IMG/VR virus record: IMGVR_UViG_3300030061_004585
Location: 14,496 to 36,472 of that record
DNA length: 21,977 nt
Origin: a virus
Strand: one strand, 5' to 3'
The position numbers were made by a program, and so were the translations under genes. Below, piece after piece: positions 7,756-13,496 of this stretch (the stretch's first letter is position 1; every line of letters begins with the position of its first letter). The notes beneath the pieces are model-generated. The model did no database searches. It saw nothing but the letters and a program-made list of their open reading frames with translations, and was not told the DNA's origin.

Positions 7756-8807
7756 CGCGCCAGGCTCCGGTTTTCACGCGCATCCAACAGCCGGCGACGA
7801 CGGGTAGAATACCCAAGCGCGCGCAACGCAAACCATGCCGTCACGCATAGCCCGCACAGCAGCAGCGCAGGCCAGTGATCAGTAATCATTGCGCTCACCT
7901 GCCCCATCACGCCAGATGCGGCTTGCGCCGCCTCACCTGCCTGCTTTGCTTGGGTCGCGATGCCAGCAATACCGCCAATTCCGACCAGATCACCGACGCG
8001 GGCCGTCATCTGGGCATCCTGCGCAGTGCCACTTTCACGATCGATCTCTTCCTGCGTGACGAAACGCTCAGGCCGTGATGTCGCCTTTGCCATTTGCAGC
8101 CAGTCATCAGCGTTTACGACACCATCGGAAGGCAGATCGTTATCTGCTTGGAAAGCGAGGGTTGCAGCACGGGTGAGCCGGCCGAAATCCTTATCCGCGC
8201 GACCCAGGTGATAGCCACGATCGGAAAGCTCCACCTGCCAAACGCCCACATCCACGCCCTTGTCGCCGAACCGCAGGATCGGCCGGTTGGACTGCAGCAC
8301 TTCGACGCCCCCCAGCATCAAGGTGATACGCTGGCGCATGAAGTCACCGACTGATCGAGCCCCGCGGAGATCATCCCGCCAGGGCAGCCGCGCAACGTCC
8401 CATTTACCCCGCTGCTGCACCCCAAGCGTTGTCTGGACCTCTGCATGCGTGAGGACCGTCTGGGGTGTGACGGGGATGCCGTACTCGACGCAAAGATCAG
8501 CGACCAGTTTGCAAAAGGCGTTGAACTGCGCCTCATTGAGCGGCGAGGGTCCGGCATCAAAGGGATGCTCCACAGCGCCACGCATGCCGCACATAGCAAC
8601 GCCAATCGATCCTGTGTTCAGCCGCAGAGTATGGGCCGCATAGTCGCCATCAGACGTGACGATGTTGTCCTCGACAGCCTCTGCCCCAGCAACGACTGTG
8701 CCATCGTACTCCACCAGCCTGTGGTAGTGCGCCTTGTCTTCAGCAGAGGCGCGCCCTGCCCCGGCAGTCCAGTGCGCGATGACGCGCTTCATTCGTCCGC
8801 CACTCAC
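7752..8807 (-). CDS. Endolysin: N-acetylmuramoyl-L-alanine amidase with peptidoglycan-binding domain and C-terminal membrane anchor
   Basis: 351 aa from GTG 8807 (346 aa from ATG 8792). Residues 7-150 are an Amidase_2 zinc amidase: His12 (AHWTAG), His121 (LTHAEVQ) and Asp137 (KWDVARLPW) match the metal-ligand positions. Residues about 178-240 form a PG_binding_1-like repeat (GVWQVELSDRGYHLG... FQADNDLPSDGVV). A single hydrophobic segment at 312-333 (WPALLLCGLCVTAWFALRAL) followed by a basic tail indicates a membrane anchor. It cleaves the amide between muramic acid and the peptide stem. GTG is preferred because AAAGGGA lies 7 nt upstream. A GTGA overlap links it to a tiny upstream ORF, and its stop is coupled to the i-spanin. 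No separate holin is seen. Confidence 0.9.
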   Translation of the reverse strand: MSGGRMKRVIAHWTAGAGRASAEDKAHYHRLVEYDGTVVAGAEAVEDNIVTSDGDYAAHTLRLNTGSIGVAMCGMRGAVEHPFDAGPSPLNEAQFNAFCKLVADLCVEYGIPVTPQTVLTHAEVQTTLGVQQRGKWDVARLPWRDDLRGARSVGDFMRQRITLMLGGVEVLQSNRPILRFGDKGVDVGVWQVELSDRGYHLGRADKDFGRLTRAATLAFQADNDLPSDGVVNADDWLQMAKATSRPERFVTQEEIDRESGTAQDAQMTARVGDLVGIGGIAGIATQAKQAGEAAQAASGVMGQVSAMITDHWPALLLCGLCVTAWFALRALGYSTRRRRLLDARENRSLAR

Positions 8808-8848
8808 GGTACGTCCCTTTCATTGGGTTGGATAGCAGGTCGCATCAT
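8804..8848 (-). CDS. 14-codon mini-ORF bridging Mor-like gene and endolysin
   Basis: This minicistron (MMRPAIQPNERDVP) starts at ATG 8848, overlapping the Mor-like gene's stop, and ends in a TGA that overlaps the GTG of the endolysin. It fills the gap exactly, so ribosomes terminating upstream could re-initiate through it into the endolysin. A functional peptide is not implied. The double overlap could be chance. Confidence 0.3.
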   Translation of the reverse strand: MMRPAIQPNERDVP

Positions 8849-9234
8849 GCTGACCCTTCCTGCAGCGCTACGATCTCTCGAACCCGATAGGTTGAAAGCT
8901 CGACGCGATCTGCGATTTCGTTGATTGCCATTCCTTCATTCAACATCCGCATGATCTCGCGATCGCGATGCTTGCGGTGGATAAAGCGGCAGTTACTAGG
9001 CTGCAGGATCATACCTGAGAAGGCGTAGACCATCTTGCAGGCATCCTGCCATCCGAGCAGCTCGACCAGCTTGTGATCGAGTGAAATGCGCTTAGGGATG
9101 TAGACACACACGCGCCAAGACCGTGATCCGGACACCGGCAGCTTGCCAATGAACTCGAGCGCCTTGTCACGCCCAATCACTTCCGCAATTTCTTGCACGG
9201 ACTCTGGCAGCCGTGCGACCAACTCCCGTCCCAT
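8845..9234 (-). CDS. Mor-like transcription activator
   Basis: 129 aa. The pattern VCVYIPKRISLDHKLVELLGWQDACKMVYAF followed by RDREIMRMLNEGMAINEIADRVELSTYRVREIV resembles the Mor/C activator family of Mu-like phages: a dimerisation region, then a C-terminal helix-turn-helix (about residues 95-125). These proteins switch on middle or late genes. Its position directly upstream of the lysis, methylase and head genes fits a late-gene activator. The ATG overlaps the DUF1064 stop as TGATG. Confidence 0.75.
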   Translation of the reverse strand: MGRELVARLPESVQEIAEVIGRDKALEFIGKLPVSGSRSWRVCVYIPKRISLDHKLVELLGWQDACKMVYAFSGMILQPSNCRFIHRKHRDREIMRMLNEGMAINEIADRVELSTYRVREIVALQEGSA

Positions 9235-9617
9235 CAGACCTCCACCACCTCGATGCCTTGGGCACCGGCGACAGCCCGACGGACCTCGTAGTCACGAGTG
9301 GGCATGCCTTTTGCGTCCTCGTAGACCTGCAGCCCGGTCTTCAGATCGACATAGCCAAAATCAACCGTGATCCGCATCTGCCGCCCTTTCCGAGACAGCA
9401 ACGGTCCGTCTCGTCCAACGAGCGGAACGACCACCTGGCGCTTTAGGTCAGATATCTTCCTAGCGCGCTGGAGAAGGCAAAGCTGTGCCCAGCGCGCGGC
9501 CTCTTTCTTGGAATCGAAGGTTACGCCATCCACCACGGTGCGCTGGGCCCCGTACTTCTGGTTCTTTGGTTGGGATTGCGTCGCTCGCAGATCGGCGGCA
9601 GTCATACGTTCAACCAC
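9234..9617 (-). CDS. DUF1064 protein, putative phage PD-(D/E)XK nuclease
   Basis: 127 aa. The sequence KYGAQRTVVDGVTFDSKKEAARWAQL, then VDFGYVDLKTGLQVYEDAKGMPTRDYEVRR, is typical of DUF1064. The acidic residues and the E-D-x-K pattern suggest a PD-(D/E)XK nuclease, perhaps Holliday-junction resolving; activity is inferred from the family. The start is GTG at 9617, supported by AAGGGGG 6 nt upstream; an in-frame ATG at 9605 lacks a ribosome site. It overlaps the preceding gene by 8 nt and the following one by 1 nt. Confidence 0.82.
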   Translation of the reverse strand: MVERMTAADLRATQSQPKNQKYGAQRTVVDGVTFDSKKEAARWAQLCLLQRARKISDLKRQVVVPLVGRDGPLLSRKGRQMRITVDFGYVDLKTGLQVYEDAKGMPTRDYEVRRAVAGAQGIEVVEV

Positions 9618-9897
9618 GCTTGTCCCCCTTCCGCTGAGCCATCAACTGGGTCGCCGCGAATTTCAGTGCCCGCGCAACATTGGCCGCCACAGGATCGGTA
9701 ACTCCGAGCCCGAACTGGACCTGGTAGGCTCCTTGAATCTCATCGATGGAATTAAAACGTTTCCGGTATGGGATACCCCTACACGGCCCAGGACGCTGCG
9801 AGTGGATGACGCAATCCCCCGCGATCAAATCGGCGGTCACAGTGACGCCATCGAATGTGGTGCCATTGCTTGACGGATCGTTGTGGATGGAGCTCAT
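9610..9897 (-). CDS. Hypothetical phage protein, 95 aa
   Basis: I do not recognise the family. The start at 9897 is chosen because it forms an ATGA overlap with the stop of the replication gene; a longer frame from 9921 would overlap that gene further. The protein has a beta-rich middle (GVTVTADLIAGDCVIHSQRPG) and an Ala-rich, likely helical C-terminus (VAANVARALKFAATQLMAQRKG). It lies between replication and nuclease genes, so a role in phage DNA metabolism is possible but unproven. Confidence 0.7.
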   Translation of the reverse strand: MSSIHNDPSSNGTTFDGVTVTADLIAGDCVIHSQRPGPCRGIPYRKRFNSIDEIQGAYQVQFGLGVTDPVAANVARALKFAATQLMAQRKGDKRG

Positions 9898-10751
9898 ACG
9901 TCGATCCCCACTGCGTGGCATTCTTCGGAGGTGACCAATCCCTCAGCACAGAGCTGGCGGGCCATAGTGGCAGAGCAGTGCCGAGCATTCTCAGCCTTCG
10001 TCCGAATCCAGCGCGCCCAACGCTTTTTGACGGCATCGGCGTTGGCCGTGTTTTTCGCTGCCGACATGGCAAGGAACTGAACCCATCCCTGGCGGGTAAG
10101 CCAATTCTGCGAATACGACACGTAGCGAAGCTCGTTGCCCTTCTGCTCCAGGGCGTAGGCTTTGGCACCGGAGAGGATGGCAGCGGGATCGGCACCGGCG
10201 GCAATCGCCTTCTTCAGCGCAGCCTCGGTTTCGACGGGGTCACCGGGACGCGGGTGCGCCTCGAAAAACTCTTCCAAGAAATCCGAAGAAATTCCATTTG
10301 CTTGCGGGTCGGCTTCCGACGCGCAAGGTTCCATTACAGGTTCTCTTACTGGTTCTTCTATATACGACTCCACCCCAGTGGAGACGGACCCCTCTAAAAG
10401 TGGAGACGGAACTGCTTCAAAAGTGGAGACGGCTCCGGCTCCACTGAGTGGAGTCGGCTCAGGGTCATCTGACAGCTCGAAGCCGAGCACATATCGGGTG
10501 GGTTTTTGCCGGTTTGTGCGCGGATCACGTTCCTGCTTTCTACAGATCAGCCCCTTACGCTCGAGCTCGCCCAGCGCCTTGTTCAAACCACCATTGGAAA
10601 GGCCTGTGTGGTCGCGCAAATAGGTCTGCTTCGGAAAACACCCCATGCTGGCATTGTGGCAATCGCACAGGTGAAACAGCACCCTGAATTCGCCATGCGT
10701 CATGTCGTTGGGCGGCACCGTTGCCAACCAGTGGGTAGCAGCGTGGCTCAT
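9894..10751 (-). CDS. Replication-initiator-like protein with N-terminal winged helix
   Basis: 285 aa. Residues about 15-90 form a winged helix-turn-helix (MTHGEFRVLFHLCDCH, FPKQTYLRDHTGLSNGGLNKALGELERKGLICRK), as in lambda O-like and plasmid-type initiators. A Pro/Ser/Glu-rich linker (about 92-150) follows, then a helical domain with YVSYSQNWLTRQGWVQ, a motif I associate with the C-terminal part of phage replication proteins that contact helicase loaders. The linker-coding DNA contains four phased GTGGAGACGG-type repeats, so the origin may lie inside the gene as in lambda. The start at ATG 10751 overlaps the upstream small ORF as ATGA. It may alternatively act only as a regulator. Confidence 0.72.
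   Translation of the reverse strand: MSHAATHWLATVPPNDMTHGEFRVLFHLCDCHNASMGCFPKQTYLRDHTGLSNGGLNKALGELERKGLICRKQERDPRTNRQKPTRYVLGFELSDDPEPTPLSGAGAVSTFEAVPSPLLEGSVSTGVESYIEEPVREPVMEPCASEADPQANGISSDFLEEFFEAHPRPGDPVETEAALKKAIAAGADPAAILSGAKAYALEQKGNELRYVSYSQNWLTRQGWVQFLAMSAAKNTANADAVKKRWARWIRTKAENARHCSATMARQLCAEGLVTSEECHAVGIDV
10365..10457. repeat. Iteron-like direct repeats inside the replication gene (candidate origin)
   Basis: The 11-mer AGTGGAGACGG occurs at 10377-10387, 10399-10409 and 10422-10432, with a fourth copy carrying one change (GTCGG) at 10447-10457. An inverted partial copy (CGACTCCAC) lies at 10365-10373. Start-to-start distances are 22, 23 and 25 bp, about two helical turns and not multiples of three, so the repetition is at DNA level rather than a protein repeat. 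AT-richer sequence adjoins at about 10261-10364. This resembles lambda-type origins. Confidence 0.65.
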
Positions 10752-10969
10752 AGCATTTCCTCACACCAGCGCGCCCAGGGCAGGCTAACGCCCAGCGCAC
10801 CCATGCAAACGACCCGGCAAGCAGACCGAATGCATTGAATTGAAAGTGATAATTGATTTACTGCGGCACGCACGTATCTGCTGCAGTGCAGCATGTTGGG
10901 CAGTAACCGTCCCGCCATAAGTCCGGCGATAAGTCCGATACTGGGCAAAAAAATATGCGGAGTGCCCAT
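10748..10969 (-). CDS. Hypothetical small phage protein, 73 aa
   Basis: Unrecognised. The ATG at 10969 follows GGAGG by about 9 nt, just past the stop of the upstream gene, and the stop forms ATGA with the replication gene start. These two signals make it likely to be translated. The protein has hydrophobic stretches (IFLPSIGLIAGLMAG near the N-terminus; VVCMGALGVSL near the C-terminus) and several Cys and Arg, so it could associate with the membrane. The frame extends further upstream as an open frame, but the start chosen is the only one with a ribosome site and no gene overlap. Confidence 0.6.
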   Translation of the reverse strand: MGTPHIFLPSIGLIAGLMAGRLLPNMLHCSRYVRAAVNQLSLSIQCIRSACRVVCMGALGVSLPWARWCEEML

Positions 10970-10970
10970 G

Positions 10971-11315
10971 TCAGCTAGCCTCCGCAAATAGCATCTGAAA
11001 CGCAATCTGGCCGTGCTCTCGCATTGCCACGGCAACGTGGCCACCATTGGCCCCAAATTGACCTTTCCACCAGTTTCTGGCGGTTCTTTCGGACACTCCG
11101 AACACATTCGTGACATGGCCGATGTTTCGATAGTTGGCGACGATGTATGCCTGCCAGCGCGCTGGGAAGTCACGGTGTACTTGATACGCATCGTACCCCG
11201 CTCGGGAACCGGAGGAAGGTCCGCTCGTCTGTGAACCCTCTACCGTGACAGTGTCACCGTATGGAGAGCCATTCACATAAATCACGATCGGGGAACCCGC
11301 CGGCAACGCATTCAT
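10971..11315 (-). CDS. HTH-like phage early protein
   Basis: 114 aa. The segment ARWQAYIVANYRNIGHVTNVFGVSERTARNWWKG (about residues 53-86) looks like a helix-turn-helix in which NVFGVSERTARNWW is the turn and recognition helix. The first 45 residues are Gly/Ser-rich and may be disordered. It is the first gene of the long leftward run after the switch region, suggesting an early regulator. A GGGAG lies upstream of the ATG. The family is not identified. Confidence 0.7.
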   Translation of the reverse strand: MNALPAGSPIVIYVNGSPYGDTVTVEGSQTSGPSSGSRAGYDAYQVHRDFPARWQAYIVANYRNIGHVTNVFGVSERTARNWWKGQFGANGGHVAVAMREHGQIAFQMLFAEAS

Positions 11316-11371
11316 GTCGCGAAACTCCCTTTGGAGGTAACATTCGGAAACGAATCAACTTGGGGAAGACT

Positions 11372-11863
11372 GTGGATATCGAATTCCAATCCATCAGAGA
11401 CGCGATTGAACTCGCGGAAGACACTGGCACGTCTGCGAAGCGGGCAACTGAAACCCTCGTCGAAATCAAACAGCTGTCGAAAACGGTGGCAGAGATCCCA
11501 GCTCCGGAAATCAAACTCGCCGCTAGCGAATTGCTGGCACAGGTGGCCAGCATCCAGGTCGCGAACGCGACGCTGATACAACGGTTGTCGGTGCTTGCCG
11601 CTTCGCTTGCGGCATCGAAGACAAAGCAGTCTGACTTCGACCGCTATGAACTTTGGAATACTCCTGCCGGCAGCCTCATGTATCGGCTGAAAGAAGGCCA
11701 TGACATGGGAGAACCAGAGCATTTCATTTGTCCGAACTGCATGGCCAACAAGAGAAAGTCGTTTCTGCAGGGGAACAACACTAAGATCTGCAGTGGCTGC
11801 GAGACAGTTTTCACCATTGAGCCTCTCAAACACCCCTCTGCGATAAACCGGGTGGTAAACTGA
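11372..11863 (+). CDS. Coiled-coil / zinc-ribbon phage protein
   Basis: 163 aa from GTG 11372, preceded by GGGGAAG. The N-terminal 85 residues are helical (SIRDAIELAEDTGTSAKRATETL, LAASELLAQVASIQVANATLIQRLSVLAASLAAS) and may form a coiled coil. RYELWNTPAGSLMYRLKE leads into a zinc ribbon with CPNC at 120-123 and CSGC at 140-143. Similar proteins occur beside phage repressors, with no known function. An upstream open extension to 11261 would overlap the divergent HTH gene. It is on the opposite strand to the leftward operon and converges with the cro-like gene 11 bp away, so leftward transcription from the switch would cross it in antisense. Confidence 0.78.
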   Translation: MDIEFQSIRDAIELAEDTGTSAKRATETLVEIKQLSKTVAEIPAPEIKLAASELLAQVASIQVANATLIQRLSVLAASLAASKTKQSDFDRYELWNTPAGSLMYRLKEGHDMGEPEHFICPNCMANKRKSFLQGNNTKICSGCETVFTIEPLKHPSAINRVVN

Positions 11864-11874
11864 AGGTGACCAGA

Positions 11875-12096
11875 TCATGCCGCGTCCTCCTCAATCTGCA
11901 GAAAGGAGAACATCGAGCGTGGCGGTTCTTCCAAAGACGCATCGATCGCCATTCGACAAAGCGCGTCATACCAAGAGGCAGGAAAAGTACCTCTTTGCAT
12001 GGCGGTATGAACCGTAGTCGACCTCTTATGCAGAGATCGGGCAACAGCTTGATAGCCACCCAAGGCCAAAATGAACGCTCGCGTCGGTGTATCCAT
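11875..12096 (-). CDS. Cro/YdaS-like DNA-binding protein
   Basis: 73 aa. Residues 10-50 (ALGGYQAVARSLHKRSTTVHTAMQRGTFPASWYDALCRMA) form a lambda-repressor-like helix-turn-helix of the Cro/YdaS type. It is divergent from the CI-like gene, as expected for the partner in a lysis-lysogeny switch. No Shine-Dalgarno precedes the ATG at 12096, and palindromes start at the start codon itself, so the transcript may be leaderless or nearly so. It would lead the leftward early transcript. Confidence 0.75.
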   Translation of the reverse strand: MDTPTRAFILALGGYQAVARSLHKRSTTVHTAMQRGTFPASWYDALCRMAIDASLEEPPRSMFSFLQIEEDAA

Positions 12097-12125
12097 ACAC
12101 TACGCGTAGTACGAGTTTTTCGTAC
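12087..12125. promoter_or_regulatory. Switch operator cluster: three abutting palindromes
   Basis: Three inverted repeats abut or overlap. GTGTAT-cc-ATACAC (12087-12100) covers the cro-like start codon, ACTACGCGTAGT (12099-12110) is a perfect 12-mer, and GTACGA-N5-TCGTAC (12109-12125) has 6-bp arms. TACAAT at 12123-12128 could be a -10 for rightward transcription. The region lies between the divergent repressor genes. Confidence 0.7.
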
Positions 12126-12149
12126 AATCAACCGTTCAATCGATGGAAA

Positions 12150-12166
12150 GTGCAATTTTTTCGTAT
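12150..12166. promoter_or_regulatory. Operator copy B (degenerate)
   Basis: GTGCAA-N5-TCGTAT matches the 12109-12125 site with one arm change on each side and the same T-rich spacer. It lies 18 bp before the preferred start of the CI-like gene, and 25 bp downstream of operator copy A. Confidence 0.5.
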
Positions 12167-12184
12167 CAGGGCGTAATCAGACCT

Positions 12185-12481
12185 ATGGATTACATTGAAC
12201 AAGAAAAACTCACCCGCGCTGGCGATACATCGCCTGAAGCGATCCATCACCGTCTGGTCGCAACTAGAAAGATGACGGGTATGACCAGCAAGCAGCTGGC
12301 AGCCAGCGCTGGCATTAAATACACGACATTCATCTCCCAGGAGAAAGCAGGATCTCCTTCTGTGAAGCTCATGACCTTTTACCTCAAAGCCTTCATGGTC
12401 GACTACAATTTCATTCTCGGCGGTGATCCAGCGAGACTTCCAGCCGACGTGCGTGAAGCGATTTTGGCTGAGCTCGACTAA
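12185..12481 (+). CDS. CI-like repressor, short form without peptidase domain
   Basis: 98 aa from ATG 12185; an in-frame ATG at 12143 would add 14 residues and cover operator B, and neither start has a good ribosome site. Residues 20-70 are an HTH_3-type fold (HHRLVATRKMTGMTSKQLAASAGIKYTTFISQEKAGSPSVKLMTFYLKAF), with TSKQLAASAGIKYTTFISQE as the DNA-reading turn. The tail (GGDPARLPADVREAILAELD) is short. There is no S24/LexA-like autoprotease, so classical RecA-stimulated self-cleavage cannot be the inducing step in this protein. It is divergent from the cro-like gene. Confidence 0.78.
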   Translation: MDYIEQEKLTRAGDTSPEAIHHRLVATRKMTGMTSKQLAASAGIKYTTFISQEKAGSPSVKLMTFYLKAFMVDYNFILGGDPARLPADVREAILAELD

Positions 12482-12669
12482 CTATAGCCCACGTTATCGG
12501 CGCAAATATCCAGTTTAGATTGATACCCAACGCCAACCCAACCCTAGCGACTACCCGCACAAGCAACCTGATTCCCCCAAATGTTCACGTTTTATTCTCA
12601 TCGCCAAGCGCCACGGTGTATAGGTGAATTTTCAAATAATACGATTTTTTTGAATTATTGATTTGATCT

Positions 12670-12686
12670 GTACAAGTTTTTCGTAC
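12670..12686 (+). promoter_or_regulatory. Operator copy C in front of the rightward gene set
   Basis: GTACAA-N5-TCGTAC repeats the switch operator 12109-12125 with one arm change, and the flank ATCAA is also shared. It is followed by TACTAT (12683-12688), a possible -10, and by a strong GGAGGAA site before ATG 12718. The 12482-12717 interval otherwise contains only AT-rich sequence, including ATACGATTTTTTTGAAT near 12641, which keeps only one half-site. Confidence 0.6.
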
Positions 12687-12717
12687 TATCAAACCTCCAG
12701 TGATATTGGAGGAAGAC

Positions 12718-13221
12718 ATGCGAACCTACACCGGACCCACCCCATCAGCCCAAGGCCTAGCCAAGCCGGCAGATTGCGTAAGCAGCCAGCAGGCACAGTC
12801 CCATGACTATCAAGCATACTGCCAAAAAGATGGTGAGACCGGGGTTGTCGTACATGATGGTCAGCATTCGCCGAACCTCCTTAAATTTTTTCCACGCTCC
12901 AGCGAGCTTGAGTTCACAGCTGAGTTTCATCCCGTATTTCCTTTGTTTTTGCGGGATGGATTGGATGTCGGTGTTGGTAGCGCCGGCATCCTGCCCGCGG
13001 ACAAGTCATGCAAACAGACTTGCCCGCGGGTAATCCAATTTCCTCTGGCGGTTCCCCCGCCTGCCCAGCTAGCCGATGCGATGTCGGTCGCGGCTCACCC
13101 TGAGGGAGTCCACGACCGCCCCCTTCTGCGCCGCCTTGCATGGTCGACGCTGATGGCGGCTCGCGGCCACAGGGTGAACCAGACACGCTTAGCGCAGCTG
13201 CAAAGGGGCAAGGCACTATGA
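12718..13221 (+). CDS. Possible phage ORF, 167 aa (3' end better supported than the rest)
   Basis: The ATG at 12718 follows GGAGGAA and lies below operator C, and the TGA at 13219-13221 overlaps the next gene's ATG as ATGA. The first two thirds look poorly protein-like, and overlap an antisense ORF with its own strong ribosome site. The last 46 residues from in-frame ATG 13081 (MSVAAHPEGVHDRPLLRRLAW... RLAQLQRGKAL) look more like a real small phage protein. Either the whole frame or only that end may be expressed. No family is recognised. Confidence 0.4.
   Translation: MRTYTGPTPSAQGLAKPADCVSSQQAQSHDYQAYCQKDGETGVVVHDGQHSPNLLKFFPRSSELEFTAEFHPVFPLFLRDGLDVGVGSAGILPADKSCKQTCPRVIQFPLAVPPPAQLADAMSVAAHPEGVHDRPLLRRLAWSTLMAARGHRVNQTRLAQLQRGKAL
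12757..12930 (-). CDS. Small membrane protein, antisense to the rightward gene set
   Basis: 57 aa from ATG 12930, or 36 aa from in-frame ATG 12867. The internal start is preceded by AAGGAGGT, a near-perfect Shine-Dalgarno at about 7 nt spacing; AGGAAA also precedes the longer start. The C-terminal half is one clear membrane span (LTIFLAVCLIVMGLCLLAAYAICRLG) after a basic region (AWKKFKEVRRM). Size and form recall phage-encoded single-span proteins (holin, toxin or superinfection-exclusion type), but no family is recognised. It is transcribed against the predicted direction of the neighbouring genes. Confidence 0.5.
   Translation of the reverse strand: MKLSCELKLAGAWKKFKEVRRMLTIMYDNPGLTIFLAVCLIVMGLCLLAAYAICRLG
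12994..13030. repeat. 13-bp inverted repeat (hairpin)
   Basis: CCCGCGGACAAGT at 12994-13006 pairs with ACTTGCCCGCGGG at 13018-13030 across an 11-nt loop, with a single mismatch. No T-tract follows on either strand, so it is not a simple terminator. The third copy of the 21-bp repeat begins 10 bp later. Confidence 0.55.
13040..13060. repeat. 21-bp dispersed repeat, copy 3
   Basis: Same 21 bp, more than 9 kb from copy 2 and outside any well-supported gene, 10 bp after the 13-bp hairpin. The minus-strand frame here also reads AGEPPEE within an unsupported open frame; on the plus strand it lies in the doubtful 12718-13221 ORF. Confidence 0.9.
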
Positions 13222-13496
13222 GCACCCGGAAACTGACAGAGCAGCAACTGGCGGCGCTGATAGATGCCCACCGATCACTGAACCACGGCGGGCTTATCGA
13301 AATGCCCTCGCGCAACCCACTGGACATCGTTTGGACTGCTATGAACCCAACCTACAAGAAGCGCCACGCCGACAGCACAGTGCAGCTGCTGGTGCGGGCT
13401 GGTTTGCTTCAGGTCTCTGGTGAGAAGCCCGATCGCAGAGCACATCTCACTGAAAATGGGCTCATGGAACTGGATATCGAGGGCGTCTGCGAATAA
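13218..13496 (+). CDS. Hypothetical phage protein, winged-helix-like
   Basis: 92 aa from ATG 13218, which follows AAGGGG and AAGG sequences and overlaps the preceding stop as ATGA. An upstream in-frame ATG at 13140 lacks a ribosome site. The pattern TEQQLAALIDAHRSLNHGGLIE, then TVQLLVRAGLLQVSGEKPDRRAHLTENGLMEL resembles a small winged-helix fold ending in a beta-hairpin and a phage-type 'LTENG' end. It could be a DNA-binding accessory protein. No specific family is recognised. Confidence 0.6.
   Translation: MSTRKLTEQQLAALIDAHRSLNHGGLIEMPSRNPLDIVWTAMNPTYKKRHADSTVQLLVRAGLLQVSGEKPDRRAHLTENGLMELDIEGVCE

Noticed and set aside
10365-10457. CRISPR array
   Set aside because: The repeats are 11 bp with 11-14 bp between them and lie inside a coding gene, which does not fit a CRISPR.
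11079-11089. Fourth copy of the 21-bp repeat
   Set aside because: Only an 11-bp match (TCTGGCGGTTC) inside a coding region; this is likely chance.
11312-11878. Minus-strand 188-aa open frame opposite the zinc-ribbon gene
   Set aside because: The plus frame has a zinc ribbon, a start signal and protein-like composition; the minus frame is rich in Arg and Cys without pattern.
12914-13327. Minus-strand 137-aa open frame carrying AGEPPEE
   Set aside because: No ribosome site and unprotein-like composition. It overlaps the better-supported 13218 gene. The shared peptide is explained by the DNA repeat.
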